A DNA stretch of 64,000 bases from Casuarina equisetifolia (GCA_028551475.1 CM052362.1:15926521-15990520); one strand, 5' to 3'. Positions 24,298 to 38,000 are shown, counted from the stretch's first letter. The notes: generated from the sequence alone by a model not told the origin. A program made the numbers and translations.

Positions 24298-27200
24298 TGT
24301 GAGAATTGATCATTTACATGACTTTATATTATTACAATGATGAATTAATTAATGTGTTCAACAATCAATACAATACATAACCAAAAAAGAATAAAATAAT
24401 GTTATGGGTAACACATGATGGATAATGCAACAATCCAAATCAGGATAATACCCATTGGATAATGGGGGGACACATATGTTAGCAACATCATTTCTCAATA
24501 TCCCTTTTAAGTTGGTGTTGCATATGAATTAAATGTTCCTAATTTTCCAAAGAGCAAATGATGATGTTGTATGCTTAAGGCTTTAGTAAATAAATTTACC
24601 ATGTATTCCTTGGTTAGGACAAGAAAAGTATGGATGATTTTCTTGGTTATCTTTTTATGTATGAAGTTATAATCAATCTTAATATACTTAGTTTTTTCAT
24701 GAACTATAGGATTCATAGTTACCTACATCACAATCTTATTATCATAGAATAAAAGACATAGGTCTCAATGATGGAACTTGTAGATTATTAAGTAGCCCCA
24801 AAATTCAAATGATTTCATAGGATGTTAATGCCATGACTTGATACTCAACCACTATCAATCAAGAGATTAAAAAATCACCAAGTTTTATGTCTAGTTTTGT
24901 AATTGATCTTGTATTCATGAGGCATCTCCCACAATTAGAATCATAATAAGCTTGTAAATCTAATTTATTGTTTGATTTCATAAGTAAACCCATACCTAGG
25001 AAGTGTTTAAGGTACCTAACTATATGGAAAGTTGTCTCCTAGTGTGATTGCTTTGAGGCATGCATAAATTTACTTAATATCTAAATAGCATAACATATGT
25101 TTGGTCTAGTAATGGTTTAACATAACAATGTTCCTATAAGTTGCTAATATTAGATAATGTCATGCAAACAAGGATCATCCATGTTATCCAAGGTTCCATC
25201 ATATTATTGATTGGTGAAGTGTGATCTTGCTCCATAGGAGTATCTATACATTCACATCTTAAGACACCACACTTGGATAAGTTCTAATGTGTACTTCCTT
25301 TCATTAAGATTATCCTTTATTTTGATCTTGCAAACTCAAACCAAGGAAATATTTTGTAGTGCCAAGATCTTTCATGTAGAACTTTGAGTGCAAGTAAGTC
25401 TTCAAATCTAGAATTGACTTGTCATTTCCTCTTGTAATAATGATATCTTTCACATATATGAAAAAGATTAAAAAGCCTTTACTATTTTTTAGGATGAATA
25501 AGTAATCATTATGAAATTGTCAAACACTACTATCAATCAAGGCCTCTATAAACTTTTAGTACCATTGTTTGAAAACTTGTTATGTATAAATATTTTTGTA
25601 ATTGATGAAGTTTGTTGCTGCCCCTTCATTGGAACTCAATTGGAATCCTTATGTACACTTCAACATTAAGATTGTGTTAAAGGAAAGCATAATGAACAAT
25701 CATTTGTTGCATTTCCCACTAGCGTTGTGTGGCAAGAATTGCCAAGATCTACATAATGACCATATTTCCTAGAAGCAAAATGGTCTTATGATAATCAATG
25801 CCCTGTCGCTAACTATAGATTAGCCACTAACTGCACCTTATAATGTCTTACAATTCCATTTACACATATTTGACCTCATACACTCATCTATAGCCAATGA
25901 GCTTTTGACCTATAAACAAAAGAACTAGATCTCATGTATGATTGGATTCTAATGACTTGATTTCCTTGATCATGGCATCATGCCATCTAGGGTCATAAAT
26001 TACCTTATAGTAAGTGGATGGTTTGGTGATAGTTGAAATGGAAGCAGTGAATTTGTTATGGTGAGGAGATAATTAATGATAAGATAACACATAAAAGATT
26101 AGATGAGAAGTATGAATGAGTAGATTAAATGTAATTAGTAGGACAAATATAAGGTCTATGGAACCACTCTACGTGGTGTGGCCAATCAATTGGTGGTTGT
26201 TAAGGCAATATAATAATGATTTAATTTAATAGTGTCTCAGTGACTAGTACTATGTCAATGGGATTATAATCTTGACAAAGGGTGACAAGAATGATGAGCA
26301 ATGAAGTAGAACCTTTTATCCCAATGTCAAGTATGAGTGGTAATTTATTACTTTCCATAGGAATATTACATGTATTGTGTGATGTGTCTAAATGACCATG
26401 AGTCCTAAATGCATATGTTTGTACAAAAGGAAAAGTGCCCTTCTGAAATACAAAATTACAATAGACAAAAAAATGATCTCTCCATAAATTGTACAAGTGA
26501 AGGAATACCCCATGAAAATCCATGTAATGGTTTTATGTCCAAACTTATCTTTTTAGGTGAGAACAATGATATAGCTTGGGCATCCAAAGACTCAAAGATT
26601 ATCTAATTAGGAATGCTTTTCAAGAAGAATCTCAAAAAGGTTTTTCCTATAAGGATGGGAGTGGATGTGAGTAAATAGTCACCTAAAAAATAGATAGGAA
26701 TATAAGCCTAAAATTTTAATGCATGTGCAATGTTGAAAACATGATGATGTTTTCTTTCAACTATCTTGTTTTGTTACTGGATGTATGTATAAGAGCTCTA
26801 CCTTTATAATGTCATAAACTAAAAAATAAATGATACATGCAACCTACATCTTATCTTTTCTAGTGCACCTGACTAAGGTTCCAAACTATATGGAAACCAT
26901 AAAATAAAAAAAAATAAAAAAAATCTAGATGTTGGCCAAGAATGAAGTCTTGGCTCATTCTTGGCTTTCATAAGGAATATTCATGCCTTTTGCAAGAAGT
27001 CATCTATGATGGCAAGATAATATGTAGCACCAAATTGTGTAGGGCTCTACAAGGATCCTAATTGTTCATATAAATTAACTCAAACATAGCTTAAGTTAAG
27101 AAATGCTAGAAGCAAATGATGAGCATGTTTGTTTAGCTAATAGGTGATCACGACACACTTTAATAGGTTCTAAAGAAGTGATATAAAAAAAAAGTCATGA

Positions 27201-29960
27201 AAAAATGTATAATTGAAAATGAAGGGTGTCTTAAACATTAATGCAACATATTACAACTTGTAGGAGCTGACATTTTGTTATATGAATTGTAAAAGCCAAA
27301 AGTTACAATTACATATGACATGATTATATAAGTATTGCTCATGAAGTGACACTAAATGGTAAAAGTCATGCTTCGTCCTATGTAGTCTTGTCACACTCTT
27401 AGTCCATAGGCCTTGAAAAATATAATCAGTGTAAAATATGATTTTAATATAGCTATATAATGTATTTAGATGCAAATATATTAGCTTAAATGAAAAAGGT
27501 GGTGAATAAATGATGTTACATAAGTGATATTTTCCATGAATGGTAAAATTGCCAATATGTATGATAGATATCACACGGTTATTAGATATATGCATTTGTA
27601 CTAGATTCATATGCATATGACTAAGGAGACTTTAGGTAATCAAATGCACTAGTTATATGGTTACTAGCTCTTGAGTCTACAATTCAACATATATCAAGGG
27701 AGTGATGGCGAGATATCCCTACCGTACTCACTATAGACTTTAAGCACTCATTCAACATGTTTACCAAGTTGTTAAATTGCTCCAATTTAAGCTAAGGTGT
27801 CTTTGAAATAGAGTTCCCCTCTCTTACGTTTGGTTTGCTAATGATTTTTTATTTCCTTTGTTATTTTCTTTAAATGGATACCCAATTCATTTAGAGCAAT
27901 TTTCCTTTTTTATGTTTCATTACACCACGATGGAGGTAACTTGTAAGAAAAAGGCAATCCTCAACTTTGTGTCCTACCTTTTTACAATGGGAAATAATGT
28001 CTTTTAAGACTATGGGATTGGGTAATTCTAAAACAATAGTTAAATGGTGCTTGGGCTTGGACAATACAAGAAGAAGAGTTAAACAAGCCTTTTATCTCCA
28101 CAATTTGGTAAACCAAATCGGTAAATTTGTAGCCTAGTTCATTATTGATGCATAATAATTTTTTAATAATATTACAATGCACATACCCAAATCACACACA
28201 TGCTATCAAACCTTAGATCTTATAGTTCAGGTCCCCCCTAGCTCACCACTAAGCTAGTTGGCTAAGTGACTTGGTGTGGAATGATGTTGTACCTTCTATC
28301 TTCCCTATGAAATGGCTTATTCAAATAGAAAATGCAAGAGATCCCATATATTTGATTTCTTTGGCCATCTTCTATTGAGTGTCCTCTACCTAGACTATGG
28401 TGATGGCTTCATCCAAGAAAGGAAAGGTTTTATATCAGAAATCTTGCTTTTTAATTAACTATAGGAATTATTTAGCCTGAAAAGAAACTCTGCTAAACAT
28501 CCCTTATCTTGAAAAATACAAAACTCTTTAAGCATAACCAAGGTGAGATGACAAATTGCTACATAAAAGTTAAGTAAATACCACAAAAATTTTTAGCCTT
28601 GGTAGATATTGATCGATAAAATAATTCATCTAATTGAGATGATTTTGCTACTTTCAATTTCATGAAGTTGTTTCCAAATTTTTGTTACCTTAGTTGCATA
28701 GGAAAATATCTTGTATAAAGTTGGGACTAGGAATGTTAAAAGTTAAGAAATAACCATTCCATAACAACATTTTTAATGAGAATAAAATGGGGAACTTAAG
28801 TCTAGTTCAAGCATGAATTAATCCATAATTTGGAATCTTTTCTTGCTAAGAAGAGCAATTTCCATGTCTTAGACTACATAAGGCAAAGTTCTTTCCTCTA
28901 GTTAACTTTTTGGTACCATTAAAACACTAGCAGCTTCACTAGGGGCAAGATATAAAAGATCTCCCTACTCTACAATGATGCCTTACTCCGAGTGTGGGAG
29001 CTTAAGATTAATGGCCACCTAATGGAGGACATTCAAACCAATTTGCAAGAGTATGCTAGCCACCATAATCATTATCACTTGCCATGGAGTGGCTTGGTTA
29101 ATGGATCTTAGGTCACATGGTGAAGACTTTGTGTAATTGGATTAAAAAAAAAACTTCAAATATGTGTGCACTAAGTGCTTGTGTTATGATCTAATTGAAA
29201 GTAGCCCACCATGCCAACATGCATAGGACTTTTAGCTTAGTAGTTGGGTTTGTAACAATTAGTATCAGTCTCCTCACCTCACAAGTTCTAGTCCCAATAG
29301 TGTCAACTTATTACATGAAACCTTGCCAAGTGTTCCAAAGCTTATGGGAACACCTCAGAAGTAGCTGAAAAGAGGCAAGGAGGGCATGAAAAGTAGGCAA
29401 GGTAAGGGGTGGGAGATTAGTGTTGGGACACTCAAATGTAGGCCATTAAAGGTTGGCCATTGGGGCAATAGCTCAAAAAGTGTGGTGGAATGTTATGATC
29501 TAATTGAAATGAGCCTACCATGCCAACAAACTTAATCCTTTTGATTTAGTGGTTGGGTTCACAATAACTTAATAAAAAAGACTTTATGAGGCTTTAGCAA
29601 ATTGAATCCCCTAAGTTGTTTTTTTTTTAAAAAAAAAAAAACAAAGATAATGATGTTTTTGATTTTTGCTATTTAGAATCCTAGCAATTGATGAATCTAA
29701 GGGGAAGAACAAAGAATCTTAATACAATAGCAAATTTGGACTAAAGAGAGTTGAACATGGCATAGAGATTTCTAAATTGAGCAGAAGTATGATAATTTAG
29801 CTAAATAAGAATAGGTGAGAAATTACTTGCTACAATATTGTGTTGAGACTCATATATTGTATTTATTGTGAGAATAATCATTTACACGGCTTTAGATGAA
29901 TAAACATTATTTTATTCTTTATTAGTTTTGTATTGTCACTTAATGTTAATATGGTTGACA
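24298..29960 (-). mobile_element. Ty1/copia retrotransposon fossil, minus strand
   Basis: The parts follow copia order when read on the minus strand. A gag zinc knuckle (CKKVGHKVEDC) lies near 27970-28010, reverse transcriptase sequence near 25300-25500 (including KDLGTTKYFLGL), and the RNase H end near 24510-24720 (KYIKIDYNFIHKKI, LFTKAL). The left LTR is about 203 bp, 24298-24500, with TG..CA-type ends, followed by a pyrimidine run that is the complement of the polypurine tract. A segment at about 29870 matches the outer end of that LTR and probably marks the other end, but it is rearranged. The element is broken with many interruptions and looks old. A TRIM-like element is inserted in its gag end. 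The right boundary is approximate. Confidence 0.75.
29182..29567 (+). mobile_element. TRIM-like miniature LTR element, about 386 bp
   Basis: Two direct repeats of about 76 bases, 29182-29257 and 29491-29567, both begin TGTTATGATCTAATTGAAA and are alike to their ends. Next to the left repeat is ATTAGTATCAGTCTCC, a weak match to the initiator-Met primer-binding site, and a purine-rich GTGTGGTGGAA precedes the right repeat. Short LTRs, a short non-coding interior and these primer-like sites fit a terminal-repeat retrotransposon in miniature. It lies within the copia fossil. I could not confirm a target duplication, and moderate LTR divergence suggests it is not recent. Confidence 0.6.
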
Positions 29961-30408
29961 ATTCACAACCAACTAGCCACAAGAAATAGATTCACTTTCT
30001 TGGAAATCAAAAAGATAAAAGTTATTCCATGTTTAATGATTTTATTGAATCTTAAGACCATATCTTTTTCATAATGTCAATATTCAATTGCAATATGTGT
30101 ACAACTAGAAACTATTTTTGAGGTTAAACCATTCCATCATTTTTATCATGGCAATTATGGATTGGGTGGCTTCTTTATTATACAAAAAGGAAAAACTTTG
30201 AGGCATGTATTATTAAATTTATGTTGTCTATTTAGTTTATACTATTTGGAATAAAAAGAATAATAGTATATTTAAAAATAATGTGAATTCTGAATGTGTA
30301 ACTATTTAAGTTATAGGCTTTTAAAAGAGATTTCTTTGTGTGAAGAAGATCCCAAAAAAATTCTGATAAAAATGTTATATTGTGTCGGATAGAAAAAGCA
30401 TATTCATT
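29961..30408. other. AT-rich spacer between copia fossil and LINE
   Basis: I see no gene or named repeat in this stretch. Confidence 0.4.
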
Positions 30409-32213
30409 TTTTTTTTTTTTAGGAATAAGGACAATACCTTTATCATTTATATTGATAATACAGGTAGACAAAGGTGTCAAACCTATTAGAAAAATACATA
30501 GGACAAGGCATAATACATAACATTTTATTACATAAACCCAATGAACAAGTATAAAACTTTTTGGAAATAAAAACGTAAACGACTAACATGACTACATAGC
30601 CACTAATGAAAAATAAATTATTTATCTCATTGAAATTTAATATAAAGTGAAAATAATTGTCTAAAGAGGCTTATAATACTCTAGGCCTAGTTGATCTTCC
30701 CATGAAATTTTCTTGCATCGACTTGGTAAAGAGCCAATAGTTATAAAAACTTGCAATCCTATCATTGAATGTCCAAAATTAGCCAATCCATCAACTAAAA
30801 AATTTGTTTCGCGAAACACATGAGATATCTGAACATTGGGAGGAATATAACTAGACCATTTGTGTAGCTTGTAAGCCAATTTCCAAGGAGTAGAGTGGTT
30901 TCCTTTTATGCACTGAATCATAAACTGAGAATATGCTTCTATCTCCGATAACACAATTCCTTTTTGATGGCATATTTCTAAGCCTTTAAGTAAGGTTAGG
31001 ACCTATGCTTTTACACTATCTCCATTTCACAAATTAACTGCATACGCTATAAGCACACTTCCCTACCAATCTCGCACCACTCCCCCTTTTGTGCATACAT
31101 CATTAATACAAGATCCATCGGTATTTAACTTTAAAGGGTTTACAGTAAGGCAAATCCAACCAATCATTCATCCTCTTGTAATGGAAAGTACTAAAATAGG
31201 AATATGCAAAGGTTGTAACCGCGTGCAATCACTCATTAATGGAAATTTTATACCTTTGAAGGATCTCATTAGAAGACAAACATCATAAATCACTCCTCCT
31301 ATCAACATTAGTAAGAGAAATCCCTTTTTTGAATAGATGACATTATTTCTTGTTAACCAAATTTGCCACATAATATAGCAACCTAGCAATGCTACCATTA
31401 TTCCTACCTATGAAGATTCGTTGGCCTCCATAAACCAATCAGTAAGAAGATTTGAGATTGTCTTTCCTAATTGATATTTGTAAGATATTGCAAAAATGTT
31501 GCCATAATCTCCTAGCCAATTCTTCTTGGCAAAATAGATGATCAATTGATTCATATTGAGGATGAACACAACATACACATTTAAACGCTAACAAAACACC
31601 TCGCCTTTGTATATTTGTATTTGTGGGAAATTCATCATCCGTCAAATAAAAAAGACAATATTAATGGATAAAAATTAATTCTAAATGAATTTGCTCCAAC
31701 CCACCTTTTCTCCATGCACCCGTTAATGTTCATACACGGAGGCATCAGAAAATAACCCATTAGACATAAGCTTAAAGATCAACTTATCTGACTCATTGTT
31801 GAGATTGATTTGATGACCTTGTTCTTTTTGTTCTAGAGACAAAAACCTTTCTAAAAACCTTGTATATGATATGCCATCTTTAATACTTTTATGATAATCT
31901 TCACAAGATGGAAACCATAGAAACTCCTTTAGCCATTTGTTTGTCCGGAAAAACCTCAAACTATCATTTAACACCCACCTACTATGTTGCAAAACAAATG
32001 GAAGATAGGCACTCATAGTAGCCTAGCAATAGAAAGCCATAATGTTTTTGGGTTGGTGAATAACTTTTGCCGTTGGGTCATATTTTCTCTTCATAAATTG
32101 TGCCCACAATGATTCACCTTTAATAAAGTTTCATGTCATCTTCACATGTAAATTGCCCGTCACTGTAGTCATATCTCTTATTCCAAAGGCCTACAAACTT
32201 TATCCTAACCTTT
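30409..32213 (-). mobile_element. 5'-truncated L1-type LINE, minus strand
   Basis: Only the C-terminal end of the LINE polyprotein is left. Reading the minus strand, 32016-31723 and 31645-31439 give the end of the reverse transcriptase region and its zinc-binding domain (ESIDHLFCQEELARRLW). 31398-31168 continues with WLTRNNVIYSKKG. 30954-30661 is a plant-LINE RNase H domain (HVFRETNFLVDGLANFG, ending near DQLGLEYYKPL). The 3' end is marked by a T run on the plus strand at about 30408-30420, the complement of the poly(A) tail. The reading frame is interrupted several times by stops and shifts. The 5' truncation abuts a copia LTR fragment. A second copy of the family's tail lies at 38945-39712 in the opposite orientation. 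Confidence 0.8.
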
Positions 32214-32327
32214 CATGATGGATAATGCAAGGGTCGGAATCAGGCCAATATCCACTGGATAACGAGAGGAAAAGAGAGGAGGGGGGCGGGTGTGTGTTCT
32301 GCACATCAATAGTGTCATTTCTCAACA
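32214..32327 (-). mobile_element. Copia LTR fragment, same family as 24298-24500
   Basis: Begins with CATGATGGATAATGCA and ends CATTTCTCAACA on the plus strand, both matching the right part of the copia LTR at 24413-24500, in the same orientation. Only about 114 bases remain. It stands at the truncated end of the LINE. Confidence 0.6.
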
Positions 32328-33169
32328 CTTTGTCAGAGGAACCACTAGTATGATACTTCAAGCTCTAAAAGACCTACCTCGAGATACTGAAGGATTTGAC
32401 AGTGGCTCTGATCTTAGGCTTTGGGTTCATAGTCCGTGGTAGTTGGGTTTGAGTGTGCAATTTAACTTCGCAAGGGGGTAAGGAGCGTTCAGGGTTTTGC
32501 CGAGGCTCGGCCAAATTACCTTTCCCTGTTCTGCTCGGATTGGTGGATGCGCGGATCTTTATTACTGCAGGAGATGATCCCGATGGAAGTGAACATTCAG
32601 TTGGTTGAGTGTTACAGTAACTTCCCTAATTCGTACATAAATCTGCATGTGGCAGAACAGAAATAGAGAACTCAAGTACACTGATAAAGCAGAACAGTTT
32701 ACGGGATCAACTTTCGCAAAAGGGATTATATTATCCAAGAGAGTAAGGAAATCTAACTAAGATTGCATCGGGACATACGTCTACCATAAAGTTTCTTTTT
32801 CTTTTTGTGGATTAACATATAAAATTGTAATTGAAAAAGAAGGTTGCTTAAATTAAAATATTAAAGATACGAAAGGAGTACTATTTAACAGAGAGGACAA
32901 AAAACATTAAAAGCTCTAAGGATTACGATTTTCGCTGACAATTTTGTCATGGCTAGGTTTACATCATGTTACCAAAGCAATATTTTCCATGCACTAGTCT
33001 CGTCGCCCCTGTTGGTCATTGGATCTCTATCTTCGTCAACTTCAAGAGGGCATTGATATGAGCTGTGTAACAGTGGGTCCTCGGCGACAAGCTCCAAATA
33101 AACAGAAGGTTGTTGATCAGCTTTATTATGTTGCGTGGCCCTAAGCACTAGCTAAGAAGAGCATTCGCT
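32328..33169. other. 3' flank of the HLS1-like gene and unassigned sequence
   Basis: The part next to 33169 is probably the 3' UTR of the HLS1-like gene, which reads leftwards. The stretch 32340-32600 is GC-richer than the surrounding TE sequence but has no frame I recognise. Confidence 0.4.
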
Positions 33170-34930
33170 CTAGAGATCTCTTGGATCGACAAACACATCG
33201 CCGACCGGTCCCTTATCCAACACAAATCTGTCCATGTTATCATGGAAGATCAACCTTTTCGCGTACCACAGGTCATTGATGCGTGACACAGACGATTCCT
33301 GGGGAACATGCTTTATGAGAGGATCGGTGACTCCCAGCTCAGCTACTATCACCTTACAGTCCTTCACATTTTGACCCACGTTTGATGCGAAGCACCACGC
33401 AGATTTCACGAGCTCCCCAACCTTCTCCCCTTCTCCAAGAAGCCCATAGAGAAAGAGAAACCCGATGGGTTTTTGAAGAGAGTCATTCTTTGGCCTTGTC
33501 AGGCAAGGGAAAATTTTCTCTCTTGCACGAGTTGGCGTTGCGTCAAAAGATGAAAGTGGGTGGGACTTTCTTGTTTGAAGCTTGGAAGCTTCTTCACAGG
33601 CATTCCATAGGCTAAACATTATCCAAGATGTTGAGGTTTTACTGATATCTTCTTTTTTGTCCTTGGCGGGTGAGTTGATCCAACCCTCTTCCTTAAAGTA
33701 GCATACCCATGTCCCGAGGCTAAGGGTTTCCTTTAAAATCGCGTCAACATCTACAGGATATACCTCTTTGTTTCTCAGCCTCTGTTTGTAAAAGGAAATT
33801 GCCTGGCCTGTGGACAACTTCTCTATTTTTATATCTTGGGACAGATTCTTTGCAGGGAAACAAATTTGTTGAACAAATATGACCAAGGAACTAAGGTGCA
33901 CGTAGCTGCGTTTGACAGTGAAGAGGTTCAGAGAGGCAGTATTGTTATCTTCAGTGGCTACAAATGTGTACTCTGCTCCATTTTTCCGCAGCCAATCTTC
34001 AACTGAATTGACAAGCTCTGTTCCTATTCGCATCCGTCTACGTTAGACAAAACTATTGAAACTTAGTGCTTGGTATCATGAACTTTTGAAGCATTTCACT
34101 AATATAATATAACAACATACAAATCCGACATGCCAAGTGGTGATTTTGGTTCTAGCATTTTTATTCTTTTGTACTTAGAATACCCTTTCTCACTCGCGAT
34201 AAAATAAACAACTAAAGCTGGAGTTACAAATAAATGGATAACCACTTTCTTTCTACATCATTTTCCGTTCTAGTTTGCTGCAAATTTTTCCTGATCACAA
34301 ACCGTGTCAACCTAAGCTTTGCGTTCAAGTTCAGAAAGTAATGCACTCGCAAATGAGTTTCATAAAAGAACAAAAAGAACCATCCAAGGGATTTCAATTC
34401 ATGCAACGAGAAATGCATACCGGTGTGCAGGAGAGACTCGAAGGCCTAGTATGCAGCCCATTTTCACATGTTCTTTACCAGAACCAGTGGCAACACCCTT
34501 AATGCATCCTCGGATAACTCCCACCAGCTTCCCATTTTCCAGCAGCTCCGCTACCTGTTGGCCATTTAAAAGGTATTAATGGTCCACATCTATAATGTAT
34601 TAGAAGGACAAATGGCTTCCCTATAGAAGTAGTAACAAGAAAGGGAGACGTCTAAAACATGTTATTTGCATGGGAGATGAAAAAGGATGCCGTGCATGAT
34701 ATACATATGGATCTGGCAACACATATGGAAAAAGTCAGGCTGCCCACCAGCATCACATGAAGCGGGTAGAACCGAATCCTATATAAAGGGTCAGCAATCA
34801 TGCTACCGAAAATGGACGCCCCCATTTTAGTCCCTATCTCACATTTTCTCTCAAGTTTCCCCACCACTTCAAAGTCTCTGTCTTCATTGAACTCCCTAAT
34901 CAGAATTTTCTTCTCCATGCTGTCAACCAT
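33170..34930 (-). CDS. HLS1-like: HOOKLESS1-like GNAT N-acetyltransferase, 3 exons
   Basis: Member of the plant HOOKLESS1 family of nuclear GCN5-related acetyltransferases, whose founder controls the apical hook by linking ethylene and auxin signals. Exons on the minus strand: 34930-34748, 34554-34421, 34037-33170; phases agree and give 394 aa, near HLS1's roughly 400. Residues 1-100 hold the first part of the GNAT fold (IREFNEDRDFEVVGKLERKC; then VGVIRGCIKGV and LGLRVSPAHRR across the second junction). The next segment contains WLRKNGAEYTFVATEDNNTA and the C-terminal half carries the family pattern, with TSWIMFSLWNACEE, GEKVGELVKSAWCFA and the end VGDVFVDPRDL. The acetyl-CoA motif, normally R-R-x-G-x-G, reads RRMRIG, so its first glycine is an arginine. 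That could weaken cofactor binding; the gene is otherwise open. Nearest members are probably the HLS1-like paralogues, not HLS1 itself. Confidence 0.88.
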
Positions 34931-35050
34931 GTTTTTTCTAAGCTAAAAGAAGCGGTTGGTTACCAGCTCTCAGGTGGGAAAGGCAATATTTTAAAAGATA
35001 ATGAATCTTTCTTGAATATGCTTGGCTGCTGAGACCACATCCAATTCCAT

Positions 35051-35059
35051 CCTTATATA
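35051..35059 (-). promoter_or_regulatory. Probable TATA box of the HLS1-like gene
   Basis: TATATAAGG on the minus strand lies about 120 bases upstream of the start codon at 34930, a normal plant distance allowing a 5' UTR of about 90 bases. Confidence 0.55.
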
Positions 35060-38000
35060 CCCGCGTGAAGTTTTTTTCTTAATCATTTTTTCTCCTGTTG
35101 ATTTTATGAACAAAACAAAAGCTGGCATGACTTGGCCTAAGCAGTATACAATCTCCACGCGGTGCACGGCAAAAAGCGAACAATAATCTTTTGAACCGAT
35201 TCTAGATTCCTTTTGTCGTAATTTGCATGTTCAAGATTCCTTATGTCGCAAGACCCACAAAAATACATAAGTTTGGAAGGAGGTCTTTGAAGACGGCTGA
35301 CCAAACACAGATATAGGTAGAAGATTGGCACCCGGCCTGTCGGATTTGCCTCCAATGTTTTATGGTGCTTAATCTTTCATTGTCTTCTAAATGTTCGTCC
35401 TTTCTGATGCCTTGCTAGTGACAGAACGTTTGTCCGCGCAGTGTGGATGGATTGATCAGAATAACAACTTCCCTAACTAAACCACCTAGGTTAGGGGCTC
35501 GTCTGAGTTTACTGATCGACCTTGCACGATGAGAACTTAGGCCGTTCAATATCCTCGTAGAAAAAGAAAAGATAATAGTCTTTAACACATTCTGAAGGCG
35601 AAATTGTGATGACCATTTATGTGTAGATTGATGATCAACCAAAACTCCTAGTTTTTTTAATGGTCTTAAATTCAGTTTGTTTAGGGTGATGAAGAAAAGA
35701 CCATGCACTATGGGGCATAAGACTTCTAGGGCTGAAGTCTTTGATACTAGTTCCTGCAAAAACATAACAAGTTTACAAAACCTTACCGCTGCACAAATAA
35801 TTCGAGATGCATGTGCTGGTTAGTTCTCAAGGCTTCAATGGAAGATGTCGACAAAGTTTCGTGCCACAGTGCCATTGACTGAGTCGTTCAAGTTTTTGCT
35901 GCTCGTCGTACCTGTCGCAGTGAAATTTTATTCTCTGATACTGACTTCTCTGAGCTGGAGAGGAGAGAGTCGGTTAAAAAGACCACGTGAAAGTTCTGGC
36001 CAGGAAGAAAAAAAAAGACTGTATCTCAGTCATTTAGCTCAACTTTTGTGTCGATTAGCTGTCATCAAATCAGACGATAGCTGTATTTGGACAGTAGCCT
36101 TTGGATTTGTTACTGTTTGTGGTACTTCAACCATGATAACAGTGCGGTTTATAATCGCGCATGGGGCTCAAGAATGTCAATTCGAAACAGAGAGGAACTG
36201 TTTCTCAAATCGTTATCCGACAGGGTTTCAACGGGGCACATGAATGTCAATGGAAAAGTGATGGGAGTTGTTGTCGAAATCCTTACCGAAACGAGTCTGA
36301 GGAAACTATTGTTTGAGTCTTCACTCTCAGCTGCCGTCTCCTGCACAAGAAATGTGCACAAACTTCTGAATTGTTTTGTACATGTCTCGGATTCTGAACC
36401 GGGTCTGCAGATACCTTTTCATGAATTTTCAACCTGGCAATGAATGGGGCCATCACGCATGTCAACTTTATAATCTGTGGTCGGAACGATAGCAAAAGGG
36501 TTGGTTCGTCAGTGACGTTGTGGTAGTTCCGGATTTGCCTCGAACTGTCTGGGATTAAAGTCTTGTCACGACTGCTCTTTCAAGATGACAAGTATTTGGG
36601 ATCAACTAATCTAGTTCCTAACTAGATTATGACTAACTGTCTTTTACAGAATATTCCCTTGGCTAAAAGTCGATATTGAGCTCGGTATTGGAAGATATTC
36701 CTGACGAATAGTCCACTACTGTAATAGATTGAGCACATAATTCATAATGTAACTCGTGATGATCAGGTGTGGTAAGGGTGGTCTCTAACTCGCAATGCAG
36801 TTGGAATTAATGTTGGATTCTAATTATTAGACTAGAGTGTTAGATTATGTACCAATTATTTGGTCGTAATGTGACTGTGCTTCTAGTGGTCTTAGGAGAT
36901 AGGAAGAGCAGCTTTCCTGTCACTAGCAAACAAAATCTCGAATTCCCTTTCAAATTTTCTTCAACATGATTTGGTAGAATTGTTAACTGATAACTTAGAA
37001 TACAATGTATTACATCCTTAAATCTAGAATGAAATCATAGGAACGAAGATCTACCTTACAGGGTATAAGTGCACAGAAAATATATCATTGAGTGCTTTTT
37101 AAGGTAGTGGTCTATTGACGATGAATTTGCCCTTTACCTACATAGAGAGTGAAGTTTTCAGCTCTTATATACTCTTATTCCACAACAAGAGTGGTAGGGG
37201 CAATAATTTTATTAACTTATTGGTAATGCATAATTTACATATTTAGTGAAAGAATAAGTGTAAGTTTTTTTATTTTTAAAAAAGGTCAGAAATCTATGGG
37301 TTATTAGCTAGTTATTAGATTTGAAAGTTGTTTGGAACCAAATGGTATTCAGTTTTTGGCAGTTGTGTTAGCTTTGAGATTAAATGATGCTGATGAAAGA
37401 AATATTGGCTAGATGACAAAGTAATGGAGGGAGAAGAGCTAACAAATGAAAATAAGTAAATGATTTTTTTGACCTTTAGCTCATTAGTTCTTTTTTGTTG
37501 TGTATTCTTTTACATGAATATGCATATAAAATTTTATATGTTTTCAAGTGCAATAAGATTTTTTATAAGATTTATCTGAAAACTTCTTTTGGTTTTCTTT
37601 TTTTTTTTTTATGCTAAAATTATTTTTTCTTTGTCACAAGTTGCGTACCTGCAAAGAAATTGGCGCAGCAATGCAATGAAGCTAGATCTGGCATAAAAAC
37701 GACCATTTTTGGGATCGGAAAAACCAGATTGATCGATGAAACAACTAGATCTAGCATTAGAAAAGCCAATCCACTATCAAAATTGTGAGATCTGGACTCA
37801 AAACAACCAGCTTTATCGTCCACACCGACGAATTTGGGCTTGAAACTGCCAAATCAAGACAACATCACGGGCAGCGCCGCCCCGTGAAAGGGTGACTGAG
37901 CAGGGCTTGACCGTGGAGGATGGTGGGTGGCCAGCATCCATCGATGGATGAGCCAAGCAACCACTACCACAAAAAGAAAAAATAAAAATAAAATAAAAAC

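Noticed and set aside
35137-36495. Several open frames of 70-130 codons on both strands
   Set aside because: They overlap one another, match no domain I know, and have no splice partners; kept as unclassified spacer.
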